A DNA stretch of 64,000 nt, from contig JAYKKR010000005.1 in NCBI GenBank assembly GCA_036971615.1, positions 1,550,001 to 1,614,000 of the forward strand. Direction: 5' to 3'. A program made the position numbers and the translations under genes. The number at the start of each line of letters is the position of its first letter. Position 1 is the stretch's first letter. This DNA is from Amyloporia xantha (taxonomy: Eukaryota; Basidiomycota; Agaricomycetes; Polyporales; Adustoporiaceae). Positions 9,960 through 20,485 of this stretch are shown in pieces. The notes below the pieces were generated by a model. It saw nothing but the letters and a program-made list of their open reading frames with translations, searched no databases and was not told where the DNA came from.

Positions 9960-11350
9960 ATGTGGCGATGGTAAGCTCACAATGAGGTAGTCCAGCAACG
10001 CATGGCTCCAGTGTGGAGTGTTGACATATGGGCGTCCCGTCCAAAGTGCACCGCACGACAGCCCGACCTGGCGTGGAACGTGTTAGCACAGGACACTGCG
10101 ATTTCGTATGTACGAATCTTTTGCAGCGCAGAGCGCACATAATCTCTAGGCGTAGGTGTGGTGACGTTCGCACGGCGGATTTTTGACATATTGGACACCT
10201 TGAGACAGTCATCAGTATCAGCGTCTCAAGCCAATACCGGGTGGCCACAGCAAACTGCACACACCACGAAGTATGTATTCAGACACTGCACGTCGACGCC
10301 CTTGTCTTTGACTTCCTCAGCGAGAGACACAGTAAACGCTGAGAGGAATGACTTCGTGCCTGCATAGGTAGCAAGCATGGGCGACGGAATGCCAGTTCCA
10401 GAGAAGGAGCCCATGTTCAGAATCAAGCCACTCTTCCTAGGTAGGTATTTGTCATGATTAGATCGTGTATGGACCACCTGAAAAATATGTTGGTGTACCT
10501 GGCCACCATACCCGGAAGCACTAATTTCGTGACTCTGACAGTTGCGTTCACGTTGATATTAAGAATATCCTCCACCTCTTGAGAAGACGCATCTGCAAAA
10601 TAGACGGGGCCATGTGGGACTTGCTGACATTGTTAACTAAGATAGGCCCAAGTCATTCTCGACTACTTCACGTGACCTGTGGCTGTCACGCTTACACCAG
10701 TTTGGCAGAGAGAAAGTACGAAAGAATCAAAATGTGAAGTCAAAGGACATTAAATAAAATTCGGGTACCATCAGACTGGGTGGAAATGTGTTCCCTAAAG
10801 ATTGATGGTGACCGAATTGCGAATAAGGGCCTCCATCCAACGCAATAGGATCGCGAGCTGTCCGACCTTGCTGCTTATGTAAGCTGCATATATGAGAATA
10901 AGCCCTTTGTTGCGACTCAAAATCAGCTTTTTACCACCATAACTACTGCATAACTACCCGTTATCATGTAAATAGGCACGAGACAAATAGTTATCTGGGC
11001 CATGCACGTGATTGTCACATCGTGACCATAGTAGTCGAGAATGACTTGGGCCTATCTTAGCAACAAGATTTGAGCCGCGTTCGAAGTTGCTGACCAGGAG
11101 GTCAGACAGGAGGCTAAAAAGTAGGTGACGTATGAGATTCACAACTCACCTAGTACGCCAATGTCCAGGCCATCTAGCTCTGCGGCAAATTACTTCCAGG
11201 AGTTCTCGTCTGACAACTTCGAGAAGTCCACTGTTCTGCGGCTGGGTCTGCAGTAAGACCCCGCATGCCTTGGGCGCGAACTTCGCGAATATGAAAAGGC
11301 TCAGCACGACCAAGACTAGTCCAAGGTAACTTTAATCCGCCAATATGATC
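9960..11350 (-). pseudogene. IFA38: Very-long-chain 3-ketoacyl-CoA reductase remnant (SDR family)
   Basis: On the minus strand, pieces of a short-chain dehydrogenase of the ER fatty-acid elongation type can be read in order. First is a hydrophobic N-terminal segment (about 11290-11340), then a block with ELDGLDIGV (about 11180). The LVNNV region is cut by an inserted element. Next are a block with LNMGSFSG and YAGTK, which is the catalytic S and YxxxK (10300-10440), then an intron and SKIRRANVTTPTPRDYVRSA, and finally TPHWSHALLDYLI (about 10000). The family reduces 3-ketoacyl-CoA in very-long-chain fatty acid synthesis. The N-terminal NAD-binding TGxxxGIG motif is not found, a frame break lies near 10105, and a stop follows the ELDGLDIGV block. 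The gene is therefore dead. Confidence 0.75.
10637..11060. mobile_element. 424 bp non-autonomous element with 31 bp perfect inverted ends
   Basis: The ends are perfect inverted repeats of 31 bp (10637-10667 and 11030-11060), starting CTAAGATAGGCCCAAG. The interior is AT-rich and has no coding frame. It interrupts the reductase remnant between the GLDIGV block and the VNNV block. No clean target duplication is visible (flanks are GTTAA and CAACA), so the superfamily is unknown. Confidence 0.75.
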
Positions 11351-11360
11351 TGCCACTGGC

Positions 11361-13250
11361 GTGGAAGATTGTTAAGTGAGATTCCAGGAATGAGAACACG
11401 CCTTCACGCATCGGAAGACTGGTAGGACGTTCACATGATATAGCCACGACATCTTTTACATCAACTTTGAGCGATGTTCTTCAGGTGAGTACGTGATAAG
11501 ACGTCGCAGCAAAGAATACGAGCTTGAGTAACGAGGTCGCAGAAGCTGTCATAGAGACCCAGAGTAAACGACCGACAGAGTACTATTGAACCTCCATGGC
11601 AGCCATCACCAAACTGCGAGCAGCGTTATAACGCGTTATACTAGTTGGCAACTTATCTGTACGATACTCCAAATGTAAGGCCATATAATTAGAGAATAAA
11701 TGATTTATGAGATATACTTGTGCAAACATATCGTCAGAAATTTGAAAACGTTCACATATAATCTACCGGTTATAAGCTATTATAACCTGTTAGAATAGAA
11801 TATAGCACGAATGCCAAATGAACTATTTTGTATGCATGCTAGATGTCTGGCGGAATTTATGGGTGAAATTTAAAAAGACAAAAATATAATTTTTGACTGG
11901 ATCCTCTTTGTCGGGAGATAAGCGCCAATATTCACATCACTAAAATGGATATTCATGACTCTCGGCTCATGGTCTCGTTTTGCTGAGACCGTGCTAGAAT
12001 GCAAAGCCTGGTCTATTGTGAAATTAAGCCGTGCCCAGCTTCAATCTAGGCAATTTTGTGGTTATGCCGGACCGGACGCTCTTGACTATCACATAAATAC
12101 AGAGGTCATCTTGAGGATACTCACGCGTGGCCGCCTAAGCTCGCGCCCTGCCAGTGAGTGCTACTATAGGAGTTTCTCTGACAAGACCAGTAAGTGTCCG
12201 AGCCCGTCCTCGTCACTATCAACCACAACTGCAATTGAAGTTATGGCACTGGTATGTTGGGAGTAGTTCAGGTATTAACCTTTGGGTTGACTGCTAATGA
12301 ACTTCATCAACGCTCACGACTACTGTAGTACTGTAACAGAATAACATGGTGGGGACCTCCACATCTATTGCGAGTTGACTAGCACACACGCTGACCACAG
12401 TTTTGATAGATCGCGGCTTCAATCTGACTTGCAGTTGCTGAAGCACTGGTCTGCTCTCTCGTTTCAAATGATAGCATCGATTGATATACTTGACTTCTGT
12501 CTAGACATTGGAATAATTCAGTATCCAACGGCGCGGCCAGATGACGGATGATATACTGGATAATGATCGACTACTGCCGTTGTCTACCTATGGTCTATGG
12601 TCAGCAACGGAGACAGGCGACGAACGTTAATGTAGAATAATGAGTGAGATTATTGGTAGTATTCTTGTAGATAATTGAATATATGTACCGCGCTAGGATT
12701 TAACATATAAAAATGTTAATCTCTGGTCCCTGAGATTGCAAATTGCGCACAAACGATACGGAATTGCAGCGCACCGGTTCATCTGGATCATCCGTCGCTC
12801 GCTTATGATTGGGTCCAGAATAAATCCAGAACAGATCTATATTTAGAGTGACCATATTTTTTCGACATCTCATAACAGCATATAACAAGCAGAAGAATTT
12901 CACCTTTTGGACCTGTTGGCAATCGCTCTCAGCCATATAATTCAATATATGGGTGGTTATAATTTTCGTACATGTTCTATTGATTTTGCCTTATATCTCG
13001 ACATCATATAGCTATATGAAGAATCTCGAGGTTTGGTGATGGCAGTCGCGACGTGTTATCACGTGCTGAGCGAATGCTCAGATCGCGTCAGGGGACTTGT
13101 TATGCCAGTGGTTTTTACAGAATCGAACATACACTCCGCAAGAACTCACTAAGTAGCTATTGGCTTGGTTCTTGTGTGAATTTCGCTAACGACCTTTCTG
13201 CCGTTACTCCAGTTAGAGGATTGCGTCGTTGACACGGGTCCGGAGTTTTC
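11361..13250. other. AT-rich gap, no gene seen
   Basis: This stretch of about 1.9 kb upstream of the dolichyl diphosphatase gene has only short unsupported frames. The part from 11640 to 12960 is notably AT-rich with TATA-like runs. It presumably includes the promoter of the gene at 13251. Confidence 0.4.
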
Positions 13251-14401
13251 ATGTCTAACGCGGTAGACATTCGTCGCGTCCCGCTCGACCTCACTTATGT
13301 CTCATGTGCGTAAGCATGTTATATCGCCGTGTGTGGTATTGTATGACGAGGCCCAGCGGTTTTGAACAGACTATGAATCATCCCCGCTATCCCTCTTGCT
13401 GGCTCTGCTCACTTTGAGCCCCATTCTTATAAATGTGAGTTTCGTTTCATTATGTGCCGGTGACTTGCTTCTATAGCTCTCATTAAACACTGCATGTCGG
13501 GATAGCCAGCCTATGCCGTTCTTTCAGTCCAAACGCGCGAGTTGCTCTTCCTTGAAATGTGGGCTGGTCAGATGCTGTGCGAGACCTTTAATTGGGTGTT
13601 AAAGAACATCATCCAAGAGGAACGCCCAAATCGTGAGTCTATTCTCTACAGATATCGGAACATCCAGACTGCAGATACAGTCTGGGTATCGTAGAAAGGT
13701 CAATGTTAGGCGTACGTCACAACTTGATTTGGTGAACTATCTTGCCAATACACTCGAAACATACCTGACTCTGCTATACCCTCTAAAAAGTCTGAACGCT
13801 GACGCTGTCGCGCCTTCAATGCAGATGATCAAGGTGAAGGCTTTGGGTTTCCCTCATCGCATAGTCAGTGGATGGGCTACTTCGCGACGTTCTTGATATG
13901 CCATATTACGCTCCGCCATCGGTTCGTGTCGACTGGTTCAAGGCTGCTGGATATTGTATGGAAGACCACAGTTTACCTATTCATAGTGACGTGGGCAGCT
14001 GCAGTGGCGTTTTCTCGGTACGTCTTATGCCAGCATGATTGTCTCGCTGAGCAGTTGTTGATATATACCACTCACTACGACGACCACGCCGACCAAGCAG
14101 CTATTATCTATTGTACCACAGTGCCCGTCAAGTCCTCTGGGGTTACGTTATCGGCGTTATGTTCGGCGGCTGTTACTACGCCGTAATTGAACTTATACCT
14201 GTGCGAAAACCAGACAGTCTTCTAGGAAGGGCCCGCGCAGCCATCATCTCAAATCCTCTATGTACTTGGTTCAGAATTCGAGATGGATGGGCGGTATGGG
14301 GAGATGGAGGCACGGAGGTACAGTGGCAGCGTTGGAGAGATGAGTGGGACAGGCGCAGGTCGACGAGAACGCAGTCTGCACAGACGCACAAAAGCGATTG
14401 A
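13251..14401 (+). CDS. CAX4: Dolichyl diphosphatase (PAP2 family), five exons
   Basis: Exons by splice signals and frame are 13251-13305, 13370-13434, 13506-13632, 13825-14017 and 14101-14401. The spliced protein starts MSNAVDIRRVPLDLTYVSYY and has hydrophobic segments such as SLLLALLTLSPILI. All three PAP2 phosphatase motifs are present: KNIIQEERP (KX6RP), GFPSSHSQ (PSGH-type) and SRYYLLYH (SRX5H). The third motif is created only after splicing of the last intron. The family recycles dolichyl diphosphate to dolichyl phosphate on the lumenal side of the ER for N-glycosylation. The C-terminus is charged, as in fungal homologues. The 192 bp third intron is longer than its neighbours and might hide a further small exon. 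Confidence 0.9.
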
Positions 14402-14828
14402 ACGTTTCGTCCTCCGAATCTCAATATTGTAGCCATGAAATTTACCAGATGAGCTGCAAAAGGGATCATGCTTCATGAGAACGATTTTTAACGAACTGTC
14501 CACTGTTTGGACATCTGAGGTTATGCAAGAGGCTGTTCTGCGCTCTGACATAGAACACTGCAGGAACGCGAAGACCTCACGCGGCACGCCACTGCAAGGG
14601 AATGTTTTTGAATAGATATTCACACAGACACATACATATTTTGCCGACTGTCGGAGATCAGGCTCACTGCAGTAGGTGGAGGGGTCCTTTAACGGTTTTC
14701 AATAGAACGTCAAACGACTCAAACGGCGGAACGTTGCCACTAGTGCCAAAATCACGTGATCTCAGCGCGTCGCGACCGCCGCATCAAGTTGTGGACCGCG
14801 TTCAACTCTTCCGCCACTCTCCGACATA
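14402..14828. other. Promoter-side flank of orphan gene copy A
   Basis: There is no gene. The segment 14748-14828 shares blocks (ATCACGTG, GCGTCGCGACCGCCGC, GTTGTGG..CGCGTTCA) with the reverse complement of 45100-45290. It is therefore part of the duplicated upstream region of the orphan gene. Confidence 0.6.
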
Positions 14829-15513
14829 CAGTGTAGCGGCGTTCCTTTTCACACCACCGTTCCTTTTCACACCAACGGATAAACTCCGTAAATCATGTTG
14901 GATTTCCCTGAAACTTTGCATATATACTCTTGTAGTACTAAGCTATAATTGTACCAACTTTGAGAGTGGTCCGTTGAGTTGAATTGAACAGGCAGTGTTT
15001 TTAAGGTCGAAAATCAGGTGAGATCAAGTACAGATCACTTTTACGATAGCTTTCGTTCTTAATCTCTTGATATTCAAACAATTTTGTACACATTACTTGG
15101 AACTATATATCCATGGGTGCAAACTCCTCTCACAGACTAAGAGAATCAGACATGATATGACAGAGATATTCAAGATATTCAAGATATTTGAGTCTGACCC
15201 GAGAAAGTGTGACAGACGCGCGACTGTCTTTCGGCATGTCCTGTGTCACGCTACCTGCTAAACTCACCGCGCGGCAGGCCACTGTCACACCTAGTCACGC
15301 TGTGAAAAGGAGTGCTTTTGCGTGACTCCAAACCGCTGCGAACATTTTCAGGTCGAAAGTGAGATAGGCATTGAATACTCAGAAACCATTGACACAGAAA
15401 GTATGTTTAGTCAATTCTGAATTGATCTGTCTCTTCAGAATTTTGTCGAATCTGGTTTTAGGCTAGCGAGACTGAAATTTCACTTTGGTGTGAAAAGGAA
15501 CGCCACTACACTG
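14829..15513. mobile_element. 685 bp TA-flanked inverted-repeat element
   Basis: The ends form an inverted repeat of about 27 bp with one mismatch, starting CAGTGTAGYGGCGTTCC. They are flanked by TA on both sides (14827-14828 and 15514-15515). The left end carries a second partial CCGTTCCTTTTCACACC. There is no transposase inside. TA target duplication is typical of Tc1/mariner-type elements. The paralogous promoter at 45100-45290 lacks it, which supports insertion after the gene was duplicated. Confidence 0.75.
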
Positions 15514-15577
15514 TACGGGAAACATCGCCCAATCCTAGTTCTCAAGGTCGATATTTCAAATGTCCACAACCGTTCAC

Positions 15578-18500
15578 ATGTCGCCACATGAGCAATATCT
15601 ACTCATCGTCCGAGAGAACGTTGTACACCATGATTTCAACGTGGACGGCGAGACATGGCCGCTTGCAGTAAAGGCATGCGGTACGCTCCTCCATGAATCG
15701 TCAATATTTCCGGGGTGGATGAAAGAGGTTCGTGGAGGATTCAGGTTTGATGACTTCAAACTCATATATTTGAACCAGGATTCACCTACCTATATCGATC
15801 CGCGGACAAGACCTCTGTTCCATGAAATACAGTCATCAATGTGCACATCGCCACATCTCACGTCCGAAGATCGCGTGTCTCGGAGATTGAAGGAGATCTT
15901 GAGCAGTGTTCTTGTGGATTGCGCGACCCTCCGGAAGGTTGTCGAGTCTGAACGCTCATCTGCGACGCCGAGTCCTAAAGAATCATTGCTCGCGGTCATG
16001 ACACGAACTTCGATGTGTTTCGGTCGCTCCGATATATTTCTTCAGTGAGTATGCTAACAGTCGGCTGATTTCATGGGATTTTTATTTTATTTATTGCCAG
16101 GGAGAACGTCTTCATTGCCCTCCCCAAACATCCGAGTGGGAACTCGAGTCCCCTGTTCAATTACATGCGGAACAGTCTTCGAGTACCTATGCTCATATCT
16201 GTTGGAGAATCGCTCTCCAGCTCGACCTTTTCTCTCCCTGGGCAAGCACATGATTCTAGGACGCTGGCCGATGAAGACCCCTCACCTGCCAACAATGCTG
16301 GCATGTTGGCTCCTGATGACGGTCGTAAAGTACCTGCAGAGAAGCGCCAGTCTTTTATTGACGAAGATCATGAAGAATTGATGTCGGACAAGAATCTGGA
16401 GGGACACTCAGATTCGGACGACGACTCAAACACCTCTGAGACAGACGAGGTTTCCGACGGGTCCCCTTCAGGACTGTTCCTGACAATACCAAAACGTACA
16501 GTCTCAGAGTTTCTGGCCAACTGCTACAAGATTCAACCGGAAGTTGAGTCTGACGAAGAGGAGGAGGTAGAGAAGGACCAGCGAAATCTTGCCGAGCTCG
16601 ACGCGCATGTCCTTGATCATTCCCACTCGAAACCACTTCCAGAGATCTGTTCTCTTCCGGTTGTCTGCATGGCCGAAGAGGCGTCGCTCCCAATCGTAAT
16701 GTCAAGCATCCTGCACCAGAGGCGAGTGTGGCGCATATCCGAACCGCTCATCGGCATAGCATTCTCTAAATACGACACGACCATCACTTTCTACTTTGGG
16801 TGGATTGACTCAGATACGCTCCCTGGAAATATACTCGTGAGTAATTGATGTTCCTGCCGGGTGGTGCCTTCAATATTGATTGGACGAGTCACAGCCGCAA
16901 GTGCATCTTGGCCATATTGAGCGCTTTGACAATCTTGATATGGCAATGCCATTGTCCGCTGTTATGGTTTCTCAATTCTTGCTAAGCCTGGATGATCATT
17001 TTTCGAAACTCCGCGAAGCTGCACATGAGGGGAAGGCTTCGATTCTGAGGGCCATTGATCAAAATTCCATTAGCCGATGGCGACTCGACTCATCCCTTCC
17101 TATTGAGGACACTATAACTGTGGCTGATCTGCGTGAGAGAATTTGTTTGTGGCTGAAAGGGTCGAGTTATAAGGGTGACAGGCTGTGAGTCCATGTCTTG
17201 TTGTCGACCACATCCTGACCTTCCATCGTCTTCAGTCCGGACTGTATGCCTCCTATCACAAGAAGCGCGAAGTCTGCTGCAGCCGTCGGTGTCCCATCAC
17301 ATACAGAGCCCATCGCACAGTCCCCGATTGTGGCGCCACAGCCATCGGGAGCTCTCGACCAATGGTGCGTTCCTCTCCTACCGTCTGCTTCATCGCGACA
17401 ATCTCATTGTGATCGCTCGATATAGTCCGCAAGATGATTCATCCGGGCCAGGAATCTCAAGGTACGTGCATTGCATTTTGTGAATCCTAATGATTGACGG
17501 AGGCGTTTGTTCAGTGGAGATGCTGATATTACTGATAGGTAACGTAGTTACTTACGGATATACTGCCTCATGATCTGACGCAAAGTCTCAACCTCGTTCG
17601 CAGCGAGGCAGCTCCTGCAACACTGTTCAAATTAGCCTCAAAGGCAATGTCCTGTTCTCAGTCAGTAGTCTATTGTTCCGTCGCGGTGGAAATTAACCCT
17701 AGCAATTGCTATAGATTCGCTAATGGCGGAGGCCCTGAAGTATGCGAGAAACAAGTCATGGCGTGGCTTTTTGATCGCAAGGCTACCTTAACGACCTTGC
17801 TTAATGACCCGCATATGCGTGATGAATATCAGAGATTTACGCAATTTATGTGGCCCGAGGCGTGGACAGAATTTGTCAGTGTTCACCTTGATTGCCTATA
17901 CTCATCGCTCAAGGTGCAATGATTCACAGGAGCATCTGCCGATCGTAGATGCTGCCATAAGACCCCACGCGGAAGAATTACTGCGACAAGTAAAGCTACG
18001 GCAAGTTTCAGATGAACGCCGATATCCTGCGGCGAAGAATATCAAGGATGACATCCTACCCATCATGAAGGACAACTTTTCTATTCTCCTGCGGGCTTGT
18101 GCCCATGCTAAAGCAAAAGCAGCATCACCATACCGAGTACCTGAAGTTGAATGGCGACATGATCATGATACTCTTTTTCTCAACTTTTTCGTGGATGCAT
18201 CGATGAAGGTGAACTATTTATCTCCCAGCCTTTCAGGTAATACGCCTGCTGCAGATTCTACGGCTGATACATACGTGCATCGGGCGTGAGTGCATGGCTA
18301 TGAATTGTTTGTAATCATGACTGATTCTCAGACCAGGCTAGAGCAGAAGCTTCAGATGCCCCGCAGCTACTTTGTCGATATTGAAGATACGCTCGTGTTA
18401 CAACAAGCGACGCTATATCTCACCGACGAGCTCCGTGAAGCTCGGAGGCAAGACCTGCAGACTTGGGCTCCATCGCCCGCGGACTTCATGGGCGTGTGGA

Positions 18501-19601
18501 TGCAAGAAAGGGCAGATACTCGACACATGAATGCACGTTTGGACGAGTGGTGTAAGAACACTACTGACAGGAACGATTGTTATGAGCGTGCCGGACATGC
18601 ACCCGTTACCGGGACATGTGATGCTTTAGGAACTCTGCGAATACCGGTGCCTCTGAACCGTGCTCAACTAGACGATTTCCGATTTGCTCGCTTTCCGACT
18701 ACCACCCAATCATACGAATCAAAAAAGTCGAAACAAGTTCTTGACGATGATACTAGCCAAGCGGCAGAGGAAAGCAGCGGGAAACAGGCTGAAGACTCCA
18801 ATGACCAGGTGAATGCTAGCCCATTGGCACAGGAGACAATTACAGGAACCCTCGATGTCATGGCTAGTTCGCGGTGCGAATCCCGGGAGCTCCACAATAT
18901 GTCGGCTGTACGTAATGTCGTTGCCCCGGACACTGTTTCGAGTTTGAGTGACACTCTGAAGGAGCTGCATCTAAAGTACAAGTCGGGTACTCAGATCGAA
19001 TCCCAACGGCAACACAAAGTCAATATTCTCGAATTACCTCTGCTCATGATCGAGTACAAGACGGACACCGCTGATGAGGAGAAACATAAGTCCCCCCAAG
19101 GTATTAACCAGCATCGCATGTATTCTTCAGCCGCCGCGCGCTTTCTCGAAGCTATTGGGATCACTCTTCATCCAATTTTCAGCGTTGTGGGCGATGGCCC
19201 TCTTGCAATGCTGATGTGCAGCTCGGCTGATGAACAGGTAATAGTACACACTTCATGTATTGTGTATCACAGGAAGCTGACAGGCTGATCAGGGCAATAT
19301 ACACATTTTTGAGCGACATACACAATCTTTCGACATATCGACTGTAATCGGGGCTTGGCACTACGCGACAGTGCTGTGCAGGATCGCTGTATGGCAATCA
19401 GAGGAACTGCTTCGCCGATTTGCACCACACGAAAGTGACTTAGTGGAGCAATTGCGGTTGCCTATTGCCCAAAGAGAAGAGCGCATGCGGTGGACTATGG
19501 CTCAGCAACTGAATTCCTTGAGGAACATGGGGATCAAGCGATCTGATGGAGAGCCCAAGAGAAGCAGGAAAACTGATGACAAGGCGGATGCTACAAATTG
19601 A
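15578..19601 (+). CDS. Large orphan protein, copy A; C-terminal nuclease-like block
   Basis: This is a multi-exon gene of about 1,200 codons. The ATG at 15578 (MSPHEQYL) is kept in copy B; an upstream ATG lies at 15560. Main exons are about 15578-16046, 16101-16841, 16893-17187, 17235-17460, a tiny exon near 17515-17538, 17585-17879, 17932-18287, 18332-19238 and 19293-19601. The second exon ends in an acidic serine-rich stretch (SDSDDDSNTSE). The C-terminal region has a strand-like LPLLMIEYK, then NQHRMYSSAAARFLEAIGI, PIFSVVGDGPLA and HIFERHTQSFDIST. E-x-K after a hydrophobic strand recalls PD-(D/E)XK nucleases, but this is inference. I recognise no named family. All reading blocks of copy A are free of stops. 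Confidence 0.7.
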
Positions 19602-19726
19602 CGACAGCGATGGATACCAATTGTAAGAATTGCGGACGATGTACTCATAGCTGTACTAGCCTACAGTCGTAGGTTTTGACATGCCCCGTGGATATAATAT
19701 GATGTGCTATGATGTTTTCTATCTGG

Positions 19727-20271
19727 GAGGCTGTCTCGTGCGTAGCTCCGACGTTGTCAATGGCCGCTGCGCAAGAGGGCCATATGAAGCTGCAACTTGA
19801 GCTTGTACGGTCAGATCAAGGTCAGACTCTACGCAGCCACTCTTACCAGGTTAGTCAGGCATTTACCGGACACGACGTTCTTATACCGAGACATCCACTT
19901 CCGAGCACGCCAAAATTCGGAGGTTGTTCATACTACAGTACCACAGTGTACAGTAATATCGCATCGGCAACGCCCTCCACGAGTTGGATCCCGAAGAGTC
20001 TATGATCAGCTCGAGCTCTACTTGGCCTCTACTGCGTTTGCAGAATTAGAGGACCCGCTCAGCCGTTACTTCTTTGTCGGGTGTGACGACCAGTCCATCT
20101 TACCTCATGTTGTCCGACCATGATGGATCCATTGTCATGCTACCCTTCGCGGAGGGCTTTGGTGATGATAGTCTGGTCCTTAGCTGTTCAGTGTCTCCCC
20201 CGTACATCGGGCTCGGACCAGATCATCTTGAATTGACGTCCGAGACATGGCCATCTCTGCTGTATCTCTAA
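19727..20271 (+). pseudogene. Truncated copy of the C2H2 transcription factor, zinc fingers lost
   Basis: The segment matches 46543-47150 (minus strand) at DNA and protein level. Shared blocks include TACCAG before a GTTAGT donor, GHDVLI..R.PLPS.P.F, RRVYDQL, FVGCDDQSILPH and the end LTSETWPSLLYL. In the full gene a GTACGT donor lies at this point and leads to the zinc-finger exon. Here the sequence reads GTATCT and no zinc-finger exon follows before the next gene. The fragment therefore holds only the N-terminal half. It lies 125 bp after orphan copy A on the same strand. Confidence 0.6.
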
Positions 20272-20485
20272 TCATTGCCGTTTGCTGAACCAATTGAGTT
20301 AGGTGAATACGGAGCCTACTATACATGTATTGCAGACGATATGGAACGAACATACATGCACTCCAGGTTATACAATACTCGAACAACCAGAATGGAAGAA
20401 ACATTTGGATACTCATACAGCGGTAAATCGTACATATTGGCACGACTAGCCCATCTCGCCTGTCTTCGGCTACATGCATCATAAT

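Noticed and set aside
9520..10367. Plus-strand open frames over the reductase remnant
   Set aside because: They are opposite-strand shadows of the SDR pieces; the family motifs are on the minus strand.
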